Assembly: GCA_028291265.1 (NCBI GenBank) | Contig: JAQGIK010000095.1 | Coordinates: forward strand, 1 to 64,000 | Direction of reading: 5' to 3' | Origin: Caulobacter sp. | GTDB taxonomy: Bacteria; Pseudomonadota; Alphaproteobacteria; Caulobacterales; Caulobacteraceae | DNA: 64,000 bases | Part shown: piece by piece, positions 32,881-42,640 of the stretch | How the letters are laid out: every line of letters starts with the position of its first letter | Position numbering within the stretch: position 1 is the first letter of the stretch | Notes under the pieces: model-generated | Seen by the model: the letters and a program-made list of their open reading frames with translations, nothing else | What the model was told of the DNA's origin: nothing | The model's database searches: none | Translations under genes and position numbers: made by a program

Positions 32881-34038
32881 TTAATTCGCCGACAGCAGCT
32901 CTCGGTAGACAGCCAGCGTCCTGGCCATGACGATCTCGACATCGAACAGGCGCAGGGCCTTGGCGCGGGCCGCCTGGCCGAGGCGCATCCGCAGGGCCGG
33001 GTCGTCGTCGAGGCGGGCGATGGCGAGGGCCAGGCCCTGGTGCTCGCGCACGGCGACCAGCAGGCCGTCTTCCTCATGGGTGACCACCTCGCGGCAGCCC
33101 GGCACATCGGTGGTGACCAGCGGCAGGGCGCAACCGGCCGCCTCGATCAGGGTCTTGGGCAGGCCCTCGCGATAGCTGGGCAGGACCATGACATCGACGT
33201 CGGCCAGCAGGGCCGGCATGTCGTCGACGTGGCCGAGGTGCTCGACCAGGCCCTCGCCGGTCCAGCCCGCCAGGTCCTCAGGCTTGCAGGCGGCGGGGTT
33301 GCCGGGGTCGGGCTCGCCGGCCAGCAGGAAGCGGATGTTGCGGCCCTGGCTCTTGAGAATCCGCGCCGCCTCGACGAACTCGGCCAGGCCCTTGTCCCAC
33401 AGCATGCGGGCGGCCAGCAGCACCTTCAGCGGCTCGCCCTCGCCGCGGACCCGGCGGCTGACCTGGAAGCGGGTCAGGTCGACGCCGCTGCCCGGGATGG
33501 TGTGGACCTTGGCCGGGTCGACCAGGCCCCTGTCGACGAAAGCCGCCCGGTCGTCGGGGTTCTGCACGATCAGCCGGGCGCGCGGGCCGCCGAAGGCCAG
33601 CCAGGCCAGGGTGCGGACCACCGGGCGCAGCATCCGGGCCTTCAGGCTGTCGCTGATGAAGACGAAGCCGAGGCCGGCGACGGCGCTGACCCGGCCCTTC
33701 ACCCCGGCCAGGCGGCCGGCGATGCCGGCGTAGATGGCCGGCTTGATGGTGAAGCCGTGGATGATGGCCACCTGCTCGACCCGCAGCAGCCGGGCGATGT
33801 GCAGCAGCAGCCTCGCCTCGGCCAGCGGGTTGAGGCTGCGCCGCTCCATCGGCAGGGGCCGCCAGTCGAAGCCCAGGCTTTTGAGTTTCTCGCCGTACGC
33901 GCCGGGCGGCGAGATCAGGATGAGCCTCGCCCCCTCCTCGCGCAGGCGGATCAGCAGCGGCAGGCGGAAATTGTAGAGATACCAGTCGGTGTTGCCGAAC
34001 AGGGCGACGGCGACGCCCTTCAGGGATTGATCGGTCAC
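32881..34038 (-). CDS. GT4-family glycosyltransferase
   Basis: 385 residues of GT-B fold. SVAAGLGFVFI-like N-domain motifs and the C-domain donor site (REGLPKTLIEAAGCALPLVTTDVPG, with the EX7E-type acidic residues) are visible; no signal peptide. It is similar to WbpH/PglA-like transferases that act on lipid-linked sugars at the inner face of the membrane. The start is GTG 34038, overlapping the asnB stop (GTGA); the track start at 34107 would lie deep in asnB. Last gene of the four-gene minus-strand unit. Confidence 0.87.
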   Translation of the reverse strand: MTDQSLKGVAVALFGNTDWYLYNFRLPLLIRLREEGARLILISPPGAYGEKLKSLGFDWRPLPMERRSLNPLAEARLLLHIARLLRVEQVAIIHGFTIKPAIYAGIAGRLAGVKGRVSAVAGLGFVFISDSLKARMLRPVVRTLAWLAFGGPRARLIVQNPDDRAAFVDRGLVDPAKVHTIPGSGVDLTRFQVSRRVRGEGEPLKVLLAARMLWDKGLAEFVEAARILKSQGRNIRFLLAGEPDPGNPAACKPEDLAGWTGEGLVEHLGHVDDMPALLADVDVMVLPSYREGLPKTLIEAAGCALPLVTTDVPGCREVVTHEEDGLLVAVREHQGLALAIARLDDDPALRMRLGQAARAKALRLFDVEIVMARTLAVYRELLSAN

Positions 34039-36017
34039 GCCGCGACGCTCGCCACGACCGCATCGCGCTGCGCCTGGGCCCAGGCCTGGGCGGTCAGCAC
34101 CGACCACAGGCGCAGGTCATGGTCGCGGCGGCCGCCGATGTGCTCGTCCCAGGCGGCGCGCACGGGCCCGGGGTTGAACAGGCCCTCGCGGTTCAGGGCC
34201 TCGACGCTGATCAGGCTCTCGGCCCAGTCGCGCAGTTCGGTCCGCATCCAGCGGCCGACCGGCACGGCGAAACCCTGCTTGGGCCGCTCGATCAGGGCGC
34301 GCGGCACATGGCGGTCGAGCACCCGGCGCAGGATGTGTTTGCCGCGGCCGCCGGCGATCTTCATCTCCATCGGCAGGCGCCAGGCGAAGTCGAGCACCTT
34401 GCGGTCGAGGAAGGGGGCGCGGGCCTCGAGGCTGACGCCCATGGCGGCCCGGTCGACCTTGGCCAGCACGTCGTCGGGCAGGTAATTCCGGGTGTCGACG
34501 GCCATGGCCCGGCGGGCGAAACCCCGGAGCTGGGCCGGCGGCTGGCGATCCTCGGGCAGGCGCAGGCCGCGCGCGCCGCTGCGGGCTACGGCCTCGGGGT
34601 GCGCCCACTGGCTGAGCAGGCCCATCAGATAGTCGTCGGCGTCGGCCGCGCCGAGCACCCCGGCGAACTTGTGGGCCTTCTCGCCGGCCCGGCCACCGGT
34701 CAGCTCGGCCGGCAGCACCGAACCGAAAGCGCCGGTCAGTTTGTTCCAGCCGTCCGGCGACAGGCTACGCAGGGCGCCGGCTCCCGCCGCCCGCAAGGGC
34801 CGGGGAAGTCCGCCGACCCGGTCCCACAGCCGGGCCCCGTGGAAGTAGCGGTTGTAGCCGCCGAAGATTTCGTCGCCGGCGTCGCCGCTCAGCGCCACGG
34901 TGACCTCGCGCCGAGCCAGCTGGGAGACGAGGTAGGTCGGAATCTGCGAGGCGTCGGCGAACGGCTCGTCGTAGAGGGCCGGCAGTTTGGGGACCACGGC
35001 CAGGCAGTCGGCGGCCGTGACATAGTGTTCGGTGTGGTCGGTCCCGAGGTGCTGCGCCACGGCCTTGGCGTGCTGCGCCTCGTCGAAGCCGGGCTCGTCG
35101 AAGCCGATGGTGTAGGTCTTCACCTTGCCGCCGCGGGCGACCATCTGGCTGACGATGGCCGAGGAATCGACCCCGCCCGACAGCAGGGCGCCGAGCGGCA
35201 CGTCGGCGATCATCCTTGTGCCGACCGTCTCGTTCAGCAGGGCGTCGAGGGCCTCGACCGCTTCGTCCTCGCCGCCGGTCCAGGGTCGGTCGATGCCGGC
35301 GAGGATGGCCTGGTCGGGATCCCAGTATCTGATCGGCGCCGGCAGGTCGCCGACCGCGCTCTCGGGGCCGAAGCTGATCCGCCCGCCCGGCGGCAGCTTG
35401 AGGATGCCCTGCCAGATCGACCAGGGGTGCGGCACATAGGCGTAGCGCAGGAAGCTCGACAGGGCCTCCGGGTCCATCGTCGTCGGAAAGCCCGGCAGGG
35501 TTCGCAGGGCCTTCAGCTCCGACCCGAAGGCCAGCGCCCCGCCGACCCAGCCGTAATAGAGCGGCTTCTCGCCGAAGCGGTCGCGGATCAGGTGCAGCCG
35601 CCGCTCCTGGCGGTCCCACAGGGCGATGGCGAACTGGCCCTCGATGCGCTCCAGGGCGCCCTCGAGCCCCCAGTGCTCGACCGCCTCCACCAGCACCTCG
35701 GTGTCGGAATGGCCGCGCCAGTTGGGCGCCCCGCCACAGGCTTCCAGCTTGGACCGGACGTCGAGGTAGTTGAAGATCTCGCCGTTGTAGTTGATCACCC
35801 AGCGGCCGCTGGCGCTGGTCATCGGCTGCAGCCCGGCCGGCGACAGGTCGATGACCGCCAGCCTGCGTTGGCCAAAGCCGATGCCGGCCTCCGGATCGGT
35901 CCAGACGCCCTCGCTGTCGGGCCCCCGGTGATAGAGGGCGTCCAGCATGCGGGTCAGGGCGGGTTCCGCGGCCAGCTTTGGCTCGCGCGCCGCATAGAGA
36001 CCGGCGATGCCGCACAT
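34035..36017 (-). CDS. asparagine-synthase-type glutamine amidotransferase (AsnB/WbpS-like)
   Basis: 660 residues. The start MCGIAGLY exposes Cys2, the glutaminase nucleophile; NGEIFNY and GHSDTEVLVEA bind glutamine. The synthase half has LLSGGVDSSAIV (PP-loop) and GDAGDEIFGGYNRY. Free asparagine synthases in bacteria are usually about 550-640 residues. Placed between two glycosyltransferases, it more likely amidates a uronic acid carboxylate in the glycan (as WbpS-type proteins do) than makes asparagine; this is inference from context. Start 36017 is four bases after the upstream gene's stop. Confidence 0.85.
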   Translation of the reverse strand: MCGIAGLYAAREPKLAAEPALTRMLDALYHRGPDSEGVWTDPEAGIGFGQRRLAVIDLSPAGLQPMTSASGRWVINYNGEIFNYLDVRSKLEACGGAPNWRGHSDTEVLVEAVEHWGLEGALERIEGQFAIALWDRQERRLHLIRDRFGEKPLYYGWVGGALAFGSELKALRTLPGFPTTMDPEALSSFLRYAYVPHPWSIWQGILKLPPGGRISFGPESAVGDLPAPIRYWDPDQAILAGIDRPWTGGEDEAVEALDALLNETVGTRMIADVPLGALLSGGVDSSAIVSQMVARGGKVKTYTIGFDEPGFDEAQHAKAVAQHLGTDHTEHYVTAADCLAVVPKLPALYDEPFADASQIPTYLVSQLARREVTVALSGDAGDEIFGGYNRYFHGARLWDRVGGLPRPLRAAGAGALRSLSPDGWNKLTGAFGSVLPAELTGGRAGEKAHKFAGVLGAADADDYLMGLLSQWAHPEAVARSGARGLRLPEDRQPPAQLRGFARRAMAVDTRNYLPDDVLAKVDRAAMGVSLEARAPFLDRKVLDFAWRLPMEMKIAGGRGKHILRRVLDRHVPRALIERPKQGFAVPVGRWMRTELRDWAESLISVEALNREGLFNPGPVRAAWDEHIGGRRDHDLRLWSVLTAQAWAQAQRDAVVASVAA

Positions 36018-36021
36018 GACG

Positions 36022-37056
36022 CTACCCCTCTTGCCGGGCCAGGGCCTCGGCGCCGGCCAACAGATCCTCATGATATAGCCGCTGCCCCCGCCAATGGTCG
36101 ACCGCCGCGGCGCCGATCCGGTTGAAAAGCGGTGCATCGTCCAGGATGGCGCCGATGTCGGCGGCGGCCTGGTCCTGGCTTTGGTAGACCACGCCGGTCT
36201 CCAGCGGTTTCACATAGGTCGCCATCTCGCCGACCGGGGTGACGATGGGGACGAGGCCCAGCTGCATGGCCTCGATCAGCGACATCGCCGCCCCCTCCTG
36301 CTCGCTGAGCTGCACGAAGAAGTCGTAGCCGGCGGCGAGGACGGCGATCTCGTCGAGCGACTTCGCCCCGGCGAAGGCGACCTGGCCGTTCAGGCCCAGC
36401 GCCTGGACCTGGGCCCGCAGGCTGGCCTCGCTGCGGTCGTCGGGGCCGATGATCAGGAAGCTGGCGTCGGGCCGCTCCTTGGCCAACTGGGCGAACAGGG
36501 CGATGGCCCGGTCGATGCGCTTGAGCGGCGTCAGCCGGCCCCAGAAGATGAAGCGCGGCCGCGGCGTGCTCCGCGCCGGGGCCTCAAGACGCCTGGCCAT
36601 GAAGGAGATGACCCGGGTCGGCTTGCCGGCCGGCGTCAGGGGCCCGAGGCCCTCGAGGCTGCGTCGGCAGTCGGCCCAGACCTCGTGCGCCAGCCAGGCC
36701 TGCAGCCAACTGGCGGCGCGGTCGGCCAGGTGGGTCCGGCGGTCGGAATGCAGGAACAGCACCCGGCGGGTGCGCGGGGCGAGAAGCGCCGTCGCCAGCA
36801 TGGCCAGCGCCGACTTCCACAGCGAGAAGACAGCGACCGGCCGGTCCAGGGCCAGCAGGCCGGCGCGAATGGCGGCGACGGGGTCGAAGGGGCCAAGGCC
36901 GTTCAGGCTGAAGCGATTGGGCGTGGCGGGGCCGAGCACCGGGCCGGCCAGGACGGCGACGGTGACCTGGCCCGGCGCGGCCTGCGCCGCCTGGCGGGCG
37001 GCGATCTCGGCGCCGCCGACGCCGTCGCGCGGCAGGACATGCAGCAGACCGGTCAT
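36022..37056 (-). CDS. GT4-family glycosyltransferase
   Basis: 344 residues. Short N-domain (GLLHVLPRDGVGGAEIAARQ), then FIFWGRLTPLKRIDRAIALFAQL (donor-binding hinge) and FVQLSEQEGAAMSLIEAMQLGLVPIVTPVGE with the EX7E pattern. The acceptor is not recognisable. It sits between the methyltransferase and asnB genes in one transcription unit. Confidence 0.85.
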   Translation of the reverse strand: MTGLLHVLPRDGVGGAEIAARQAAQAAPGQVTVAVLAGPVLGPATPNRFSLNGLGPFDPVAAIRAGLLALDRPVAVFSLWKSALAMLATALLAPRTRRVLFLHSDRRTHLADRAASWLQAWLAHEVWADCRRSLEGLGPLTPAGKPTRVISFMARRLEAPARSTPRPRFIFWGRLTPLKRIDRAIALFAQLAKERPDASFLIIGPDDRSEASLRAQVQALGLNGQVAFAGAKSLDEIAVLAAGYDFFVQLSEQEGAAMSLIEAMQLGLVPIVTPVGEMATYVKPLETGVVYQSQDQAAADIGAILDDAPLFNRIGAAAVDHWRGQRLYHEDLLAGAEALARQEG

Positions 37057-37066
37057 GGGCTCGGGA

Positions 37067-37906
37067 TCAGGCCTTGAAGCCGACGGCGCACCAGAAGGGC
37101 GGGCCTTCGAGGAAACGGATGTCGCCCAGGCCGGCGGCCCGCATCATGGCGTCGATCTGCACCCGGGTGAACCGCTGCTCCAGCCGGGTGCCGAAGCGGT
37201 CCAGGGCGTCGGTGCGCATGCTGTAGAAGCTCATATGGCGGTAGTCGGACAGCGGCAGGTTGTCGACGCTCGCGCCGGCCTTCTCGAGCAGGCCGGCGAG
37301 GCGGGCCAGCGGCCAGTAGACGGTGGCCGCGATCAGCTGGCAGACGGCGAATTTCAGCGGGCGGGGCAGGGCGCTGACAACCTTGCGGACCAGGTCCGAG
37401 GCCTGCCAGATGGCCCGGAACAGCCACGGCTTTCCGTCCAGCGCATAGTAGAGATAGAGCAGCATCGGCGCGCCGGGCTTGAGCTTGGCGACACAGCTTT
37501 TGATGCCGGCGGCGGTGTCGGGCACATGGTGCAACACGCCCAGCGAGTAGCCGAAATCCATCGAGCCGTCGGCCAGCGGAATGGCCCCGACGCCCGCGTG
37601 ATGGAAGACGGCGCCGGGCTGGTCCTTGAGTTTTTCGCGGGCGACGGCGAGGGCCGCCTCGGCCGGGTCGATGCAGTGCAGGGTCCCCACCCGCTGGACC
37701 GCCAGCCGCGCCCAGCGGCCGCTGCCGCAGCCGAGATCGAAGCCGACCGGATTTTTGGGCAGCCTTTCCCAAGGAAAAACAGCGAAGTAGCGGTCGAACA
37801 GGGCCTGGGTCTCGGCCTCGCCCATGCCGGCCTGGTCGAAGCGGGCCCATTCGGCCCCGAAATCGCTGACCACCTCAGGGTCGATATTTTCCCCGTCCAG
37901 GGCCAT
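37067..37906 (-). CDS. class I SAM-dependent methyltransferase
   Basis: 279 residues. VGFDLGCGSGRWARL is motif I, LHCIDPAEAAL motif II and FGYSLGVLHHVPD the post-I acidic region; the C-terminal half is helical with one hydrophobic stretch (YYALDGKPWLFRAIWQ). It is the first gene of the minus-strand glycan block, so a sugar or lipid carrier methylation is likely. Start ATG 37906 is followed by MALDGENIDPEVVSDF, which is a typical N-terminus of this group. Confidence 0.82.
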   Translation of the reverse strand: MALDGENIDPEVVSDFGAEWARFDQAGMGEAETQALFDRYFAVFPWERLPKNPVGFDLGCGSGRWARLAVQRVGTLHCIDPAEAALAVAREKLKDQPGAVFHHAGVGAIPLADGSMDFGYSLGVLHHVPDTAAGIKSCVAKLKPGAPMLLYLYYALDGKPWLFRAIWQASDLVRKVVSALPRPLKFAVCQLIAATVYWPLARLAGLLEKAGASVDNLPLSDYRHMSFYSMRTDALDRFGTRLEQRFTRVQIDAMMRAAGLGDIRFLEGPPFWCAVGFKA

Positions 37907-38398
37907 GCCTTGTCCTCAAGAGCTTGCTGACGCCACGGCTCACCCTTGCCGCAACCGGCCGCCCGGCACAACCTTCGAGCCGGCGGCCTCGCATCGGCCA
38001 TTTTGCCCACCCATTGTGAGGATGTGCGAAAGTTGTGATGGCCGTCACATCCATTTGCGAGAGTCGTGCGTATATCACCACGGAATGGGTCGAGGGCGCC
38101 CCGAAATGGGCGCCTTGGGTCTCTCCGGGGTTAAGGAAAGATTGACGAAATTACTGCGTTTTCCGACGACGGAAATCGTCGCTCCGGTCGTGTAACAGAT
38201 TGGTTGGATGGTGTTTTTTTTACGTTGGAACACTTTCGACCATAGTGCGCTTAGAACAGTGGCAGATTCGCCGCGCGGGGTTCAAAAAACATGGGTTTTC
38301 GGTCGTTCGCCGGTTGCCGTGTCCGAGAGCCTGAGGTATTGGCTAGATCGTCCTGTGGCGCAACGTCGCACCGGACAGGTCGCTTTGAGGGGTATGCA
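37907..38398. other. 492-bp non-coding control region between the two glycan blocks
   Basis: No ORF here has coding character. The stretch is A/T-richer than its surroundings and includes a perfect TGTGA-N6-TCACA site, a TTTCCG-acga-CGGAAA dyad at 38160-38175, a run of eight T (38214-38221), and a TTAA-N7-TTGA pair (38131-38145) that is one base off the CtrA-type TTAA-N7-TTAA. It separates a minus-strand and a plus-strand polysaccharide operon. Confidence 0.6.
38034..38049. promoter_or_regulatory. CRP/FNR-superfamily binding site candidate
   Basis: TGTGATGGCCGTCACA is a perfect two-fold TGTGA-N6-TCACA, the CRP consensus spacing. It lies 128 bases from the minus-strand methyltransferase start and about 350 bases from the plus-strand FecR-like gene, so it could regulate either operon. 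Confidence 0.6.
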
Positions 38399-38851
38399 AT
38401 GATCCGGAAAGTTATCGTCGCCGCGTCCGTCGGCCTGCTTCTCACCGGCCAGGTGGCCATGGCTGCCGAAGGCGCGCACCTCGGTGGCGTGCAGGGCTCG
38501 GTGCTGGTGAACCAGAACGGCCGCTACGTGCCCGTGACCTCCTCGACGGTCCTCAAGGCCGGCGACCGCGTCATGGCGATGGATGGCTCGGCCACCGTCA
38601 CCTACGGTTCGGGCTGCAGCGTCGCCATCTCGGCCCGCTCGATGGCCACCATCGGCGACGCCGCCACCTGCGCCGGCGGCTCCAGCAACATCGTCCGCGC
38701 CACCTACGCCGACGACCAGGAAGGCTACGGCGCTCCGACCAGCGAGCCCGGCGCCGGCTGGGACTTCTGGCTGTGGGCGACCTTCGGTGTCGTCACCATC
38801 GGCGTCACGGCCTACGCCATCAGCGAAGGCAGCGACCCGTCTTCCCCGTAG
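38399..38851 (+). CDS. FecR-domain-like exported protein with C-terminal membrane helix
   Basis: 150 residues. A signal peptide (MIRKVIVAASVGLLLTGQVAMAAEG) is followed by VQGSVLVNQNGRYVPVTSSTVLKAGDRVMAMDGSATVTYGSGCSVAIS, the pattern of FecR-type beta-sandwich domains, with two Cys (SGCS and TCAG) that could pair. A last hydrophobic helix (FWLWATFGVVTIGVTAYAI) ends the protein. It starts the plus-strand glycan block but is followed at once by an intrinsic terminator. It may be abundant or separately regulated. Its role is unknown. Confidence 0.6.
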   Translation: MIRKVIVAASVGLLLTGQVAMAAEGAHLGGVQGSVLVNQNGRYVPVTSSTVLKAGDRVMAMDGSATVTYGSGCSVAISARSMATIGDAATCAGGSSNIVRATYADDQEGYGAPTSEPGAGWDFWLWATFGVVTIGVTAYAISEGSDPSSP

Positions 38852-38892
38852 GACTTCGGCCTCTGGCCGGACGAGCTTAGAGATTCATAGTC

Positions 38893-38946
38893 AAGAGCCG
38901 CGAGGGGCCGTTTCAAAACGCCATGACCTCGCGGCTCTTTTCTTTT
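38893..38946 (+). terminator. intrinsic terminator whose loop contains the start codon of the next gene
   Basis: AAGAGCCGCGAGG (38893-38905) pairs perfectly over 13 bp with CCTCGCGGCTCTT (38927-38939), followed by TTTCTTTT. The 21-base loop contains ATG 38923 of the O-antigen-ligase-like gene, and the 3' arm encodes its codons 2-6. It ends the FecR-like transcript and may attenuate the operon or hide the start codon. Confidence 0.75.
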
Positions 38947-40290
38947 GCCTCCGCCGGCTTTCTCCTGCTGGCCCTGCTGGTCGGCGGGGCCAGCCGGGAA
39001 GAGGTGATCGCGCCCGACATCGTCGGCCTGCTGGCGCTGCCGCTGCTCGGCTGGGCTATCTGGCGGCTGCGGGACCGCCCGCCGGAACAATCCGAACGGT
39101 TCGCCTTCGCCATCCTGGCCGGCTGCTTCCTGGTCGGGCTGGTCCAGCTGATCCCGTTGCCGCCCGGCCTGTGGACCGCCCTGCCGGGGCGCGGCCCCAT
39201 CGTCGCCGACCTGGCCGCCGCCGGCCTGGCGCCCGGCTGGGCGCCGATCAGTCTGAAACCCCAGGCCACGGTCTCGGCCCTGCTCTGCCTGATCCCGGCC
39301 GCCGCCCTGTTCCTGTCCCTGCGCACCCTCGACCAGCCCGGCCGTCGCCGGCTGGTGCTGCTGATCCTCGGCGTCGGCATCGCCAGCGCCGTGGTCGGCG
39401 GGCTGCAGGTGGTCGGCGGGCCTGACAGTCCCTTGCGCTTCTACGCGGTGACCAATCCCGATCCGGCCGTCGGCTTCTTCTCCAACCGAAACCACCTGGC
39501 CTCCCTGTTCGTCTGCATTGTCCCCTTCGCCACGCTCGAGGCGCTGGAAGCCGCCGCCCGCCGCCCGCCCGGCCGCGTGCGCGTCTTCATCATGCTGGCC
39601 CTGATCCTGCTGGCCGCGGCCGGGGTGGCCATGACCCAGTCGCGGGCCGGCGCCCTGCTGCTCGGCCTCGCCCTGCTCGGCGCCGCCGCCATGGCCTGGC
39701 GGTCGGGTCTGCTGTCGTCGGGCGGCAGGGGCAGCCTCGGCCGGACCATCCTGGCCGGCGGCGTCCTGCTGCTGGCTCTTGCCGCCATCGGCGGCCCGGT
39801 GATCCTCGGCGGCGTCCTTGACCGCGCCGGCGGCAGCCTCGACACCGAGATCCGCATCCCCGCCGCCCAGATCGCCGGCGGCGCCGCCCTGACCTATGCC
39901 CCCGTTGGCTCGGGCCTGGGGAGCTTCGTGCCGGTCTACATGATGCACGAGACCCCGACCTCGATGCAGAACACCTACGTCAACCACGCCCACGACGACT
40001 GGCTGGAACTGCTGGTCGAGACCGGCCTGCTGGGCGCCGCGGTGATGATCGCCTTCCTGGTCTGGTTCGCGCGGGCCGCCTGGCGCGCCTGGCGGCGGCA
40101 TCACGGCCCGGACCCTTCAAAAGGCGGCGGGATCGCGGCGCGGGCGGCCAGCCTGGTCATCGGCCTCTTGCTCGCCCACAGCCTGGTCGACTATCCCCTG
40201 CGTACACCGGCGATGATGTGCCTCTTCGCCCTGGCCTGCGGCCTGATGCTGGCGCCCCGCGCCGATATCGCCGACACGGCGGACCTGTAG
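38923..40290 (+). CDS. O-antigen ligase/polymerase-like membrane protein (WaaL/Wzy superfamily)
   Basis: 455 residues with about 11-12 membrane segments. The long periplasmic loop holds PTSMQNTYVNHAHDDWLELLVETGLLG, the H-x(n)-N/DxxL motif of O-antigen ligases (Pfam Wzy_C). Arg residues in MTQSRAG and in PVGFFSNRNHLA also fit. It should polymerise or transfer lipid-linked glycan at the outer face of the inner membrane. The assumed start (ATG 38923) lies in a terminator hairpin and lacks a close Shine-Dalgarno (GAGGGG is 15 bases away). Confidence 0.85.
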   Translation: MTSRLFSFASAGFLLLALLVGGASREEVIAPDIVGLLALPLLGWAIWRLRDRPPEQSERFAFAILAGCFLVGLVQLIPLPPGLWTALPGRGPIVADLAAAGLAPGWAPISLKPQATVSALLCLIPAAALFLSLRTLDQPGRRRLVLLILGVGIASAVVGGLQVVGGPDSPLRFYAVTNPDPAVGFFSNRNHLASLFVCIVPFATLEALEAAARRPPGRVRVFIMLALILLAAAGVAMTQSRAGALLLGLALLGAAAMAWRSGLLSSGGRGSLGRTILAGGVLLLALAAIGGPVILGGVLDRAGGSLDTEIRIPAAQIAGGAALTYAPVGSGLGSFVPVYMMHETPTSMQNTYVNHAHDDWLELLVETGLLGAAVMIAFLVWFARAAWRAWRRHHGPDPSKGGGIAARAASLVIGLLLAHSLVDYPLRTPAMMCLFALACGLMLAPRADIADTADL

Positions 40291-40305
40291 TTCCGGAGTT
40301 TTTCG

Positions 40306-41583
<1,278 letters not shown>

Positions 41584-41618
41584 AGGTGGCCCGGGAAAAG
41601 GTGCGAGGGAACGCGTAG

Positions 41619-42629
41619 ATGAAGGTCATGGTCACGGGCAGCGCCGGCTTCATCGGCTCGGCCGTCTCGATGAAGCTGCTGGCGCGGGGCGACGAGGTCA
41701 TCGGCCTCGACGTCATGAACGACTACTATGATCCCGAGCTGAAGCGCGCCCGTCTGGCCCGCACCATCGACAATGACCGCTACACCCACCTGAAGATCGA
41801 CCTCGCCGACCGCGAGGCGATGGAAGCCGCCTTCGCCAAACATCAGCCGCAGCGGGTCATCAACCTGGCCGCCCAGGCCGGGGTGCGCTACGCGGCGACC
41901 AACCCGCACGTCTATGTGCAGTCGAACGTCACCGGCTTCCTGCATATCCTCGAGGGCTGCCGCCACAACGGCGTCGAGCACCTGGTCTTCGCCTCGACCA
42001 GCAGCGTCTACGGGGCCAACACCAACATGCCGTTTTCGGTGCACAACAGCGCCGAACACCCGCTGACCCTCTACGCGGCGACCAAGAAGGCCAACGAGCA
42101 GATGGCGCACAGTTACGCGCACCTCTACCGTTTCCCCTGCACGGGCCTGCGCTTCTTCACCGTCTACGGCCCCTGGGGCCGGCCGGACATGGCGCTGTTC
42201 ATGTTTACCAAGAAGATTCTCGCTGGCGAACCGATCCAGGTCTTCAACCACGGCAAGCACAAGCGCAGCTTCACCTACATCGACGACATCGTCGAAGGCG
42301 TGGTCCGCGTGCTCGACCAGCCGGCGGCGCCGGACCCGGCCTGGGACAGCCTCAATCCCGACCCGGCGACGAGCAACGCGCCGTTCCGGCTGTTCAACAT
42401 CGGCGCCGAGCAGCAGGTCGAACTGCTGCGTTACATCGAGGTGCTGGAACAGTGCCTGGGCCGCAAGGCGATCATGGAAATGCTGCCCCTGCAGCCCGGC
42501 GATGTGCCCGACACCGAGGCCGACGTCACCGATCTGGCCCGCGTCGTCGGCTACCAGCCGAAGGTGACGGTCGAGGAGGGGGTGGCGAACTTCGTCGACT
42601 GGTACCGCGGCTACAACGGCGTTCTTTAG
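41619..42629 (+). CDS. UDP-glucuronate 4-epimerase-like NAD-dependent sugar epimerase
   Basis: 336 residues. [15 protein letters not shown] is the NAD motif; [47 protein letters not shown] (YxxxK) and [19 protein letters not shown] are typical of GlcA 4-epimerases (CapI/LspL group), which convert UDP-glucuronate to UDP-galacturonate. With the TviB-like gene it predicts more than one uronic acid in the repeat. GAGGGAA precedes ATG. Confidence 0.9.
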   Translation: MKVMVTGSAGFIGSAVSMKLLARGDEVIGLDVMNDYYDPELKRARLARTIDNDRYTHLKIDLADREAMEAAFAKHQPQRVINLAAQAGVRYAATNPHVYVQSNVTGFLHILEGCRHNGVEHLVFASTSSVYGANTNMPFSVHNSAEHPLTLYAATKKANEQMAHSYAHLYRFPCTGLRFFTVYGPWGRPDMALFMFTKKILAGEPIQVFNHGKHKRSFTYIDDIVEGVVRVLDQPAAPDPAWDSLNPDPATSNAPFRLFNIGAEQQVELLRYIEVLEQCLGRKAIMEMLPLQPGDVPDTEADVTDLARVVGYQPKVTVEEGVANFVDWYRGYNGVL

Positions 42630-42640
42630 GGGGAAGCGAT

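Noticed and set aside
37824-38402. Plus-strand ORFs at 37824-38195 and 38208-38402
   Set aside because: They cross the A/T-rich control region, lack ribosome-binding sites and coding bias.
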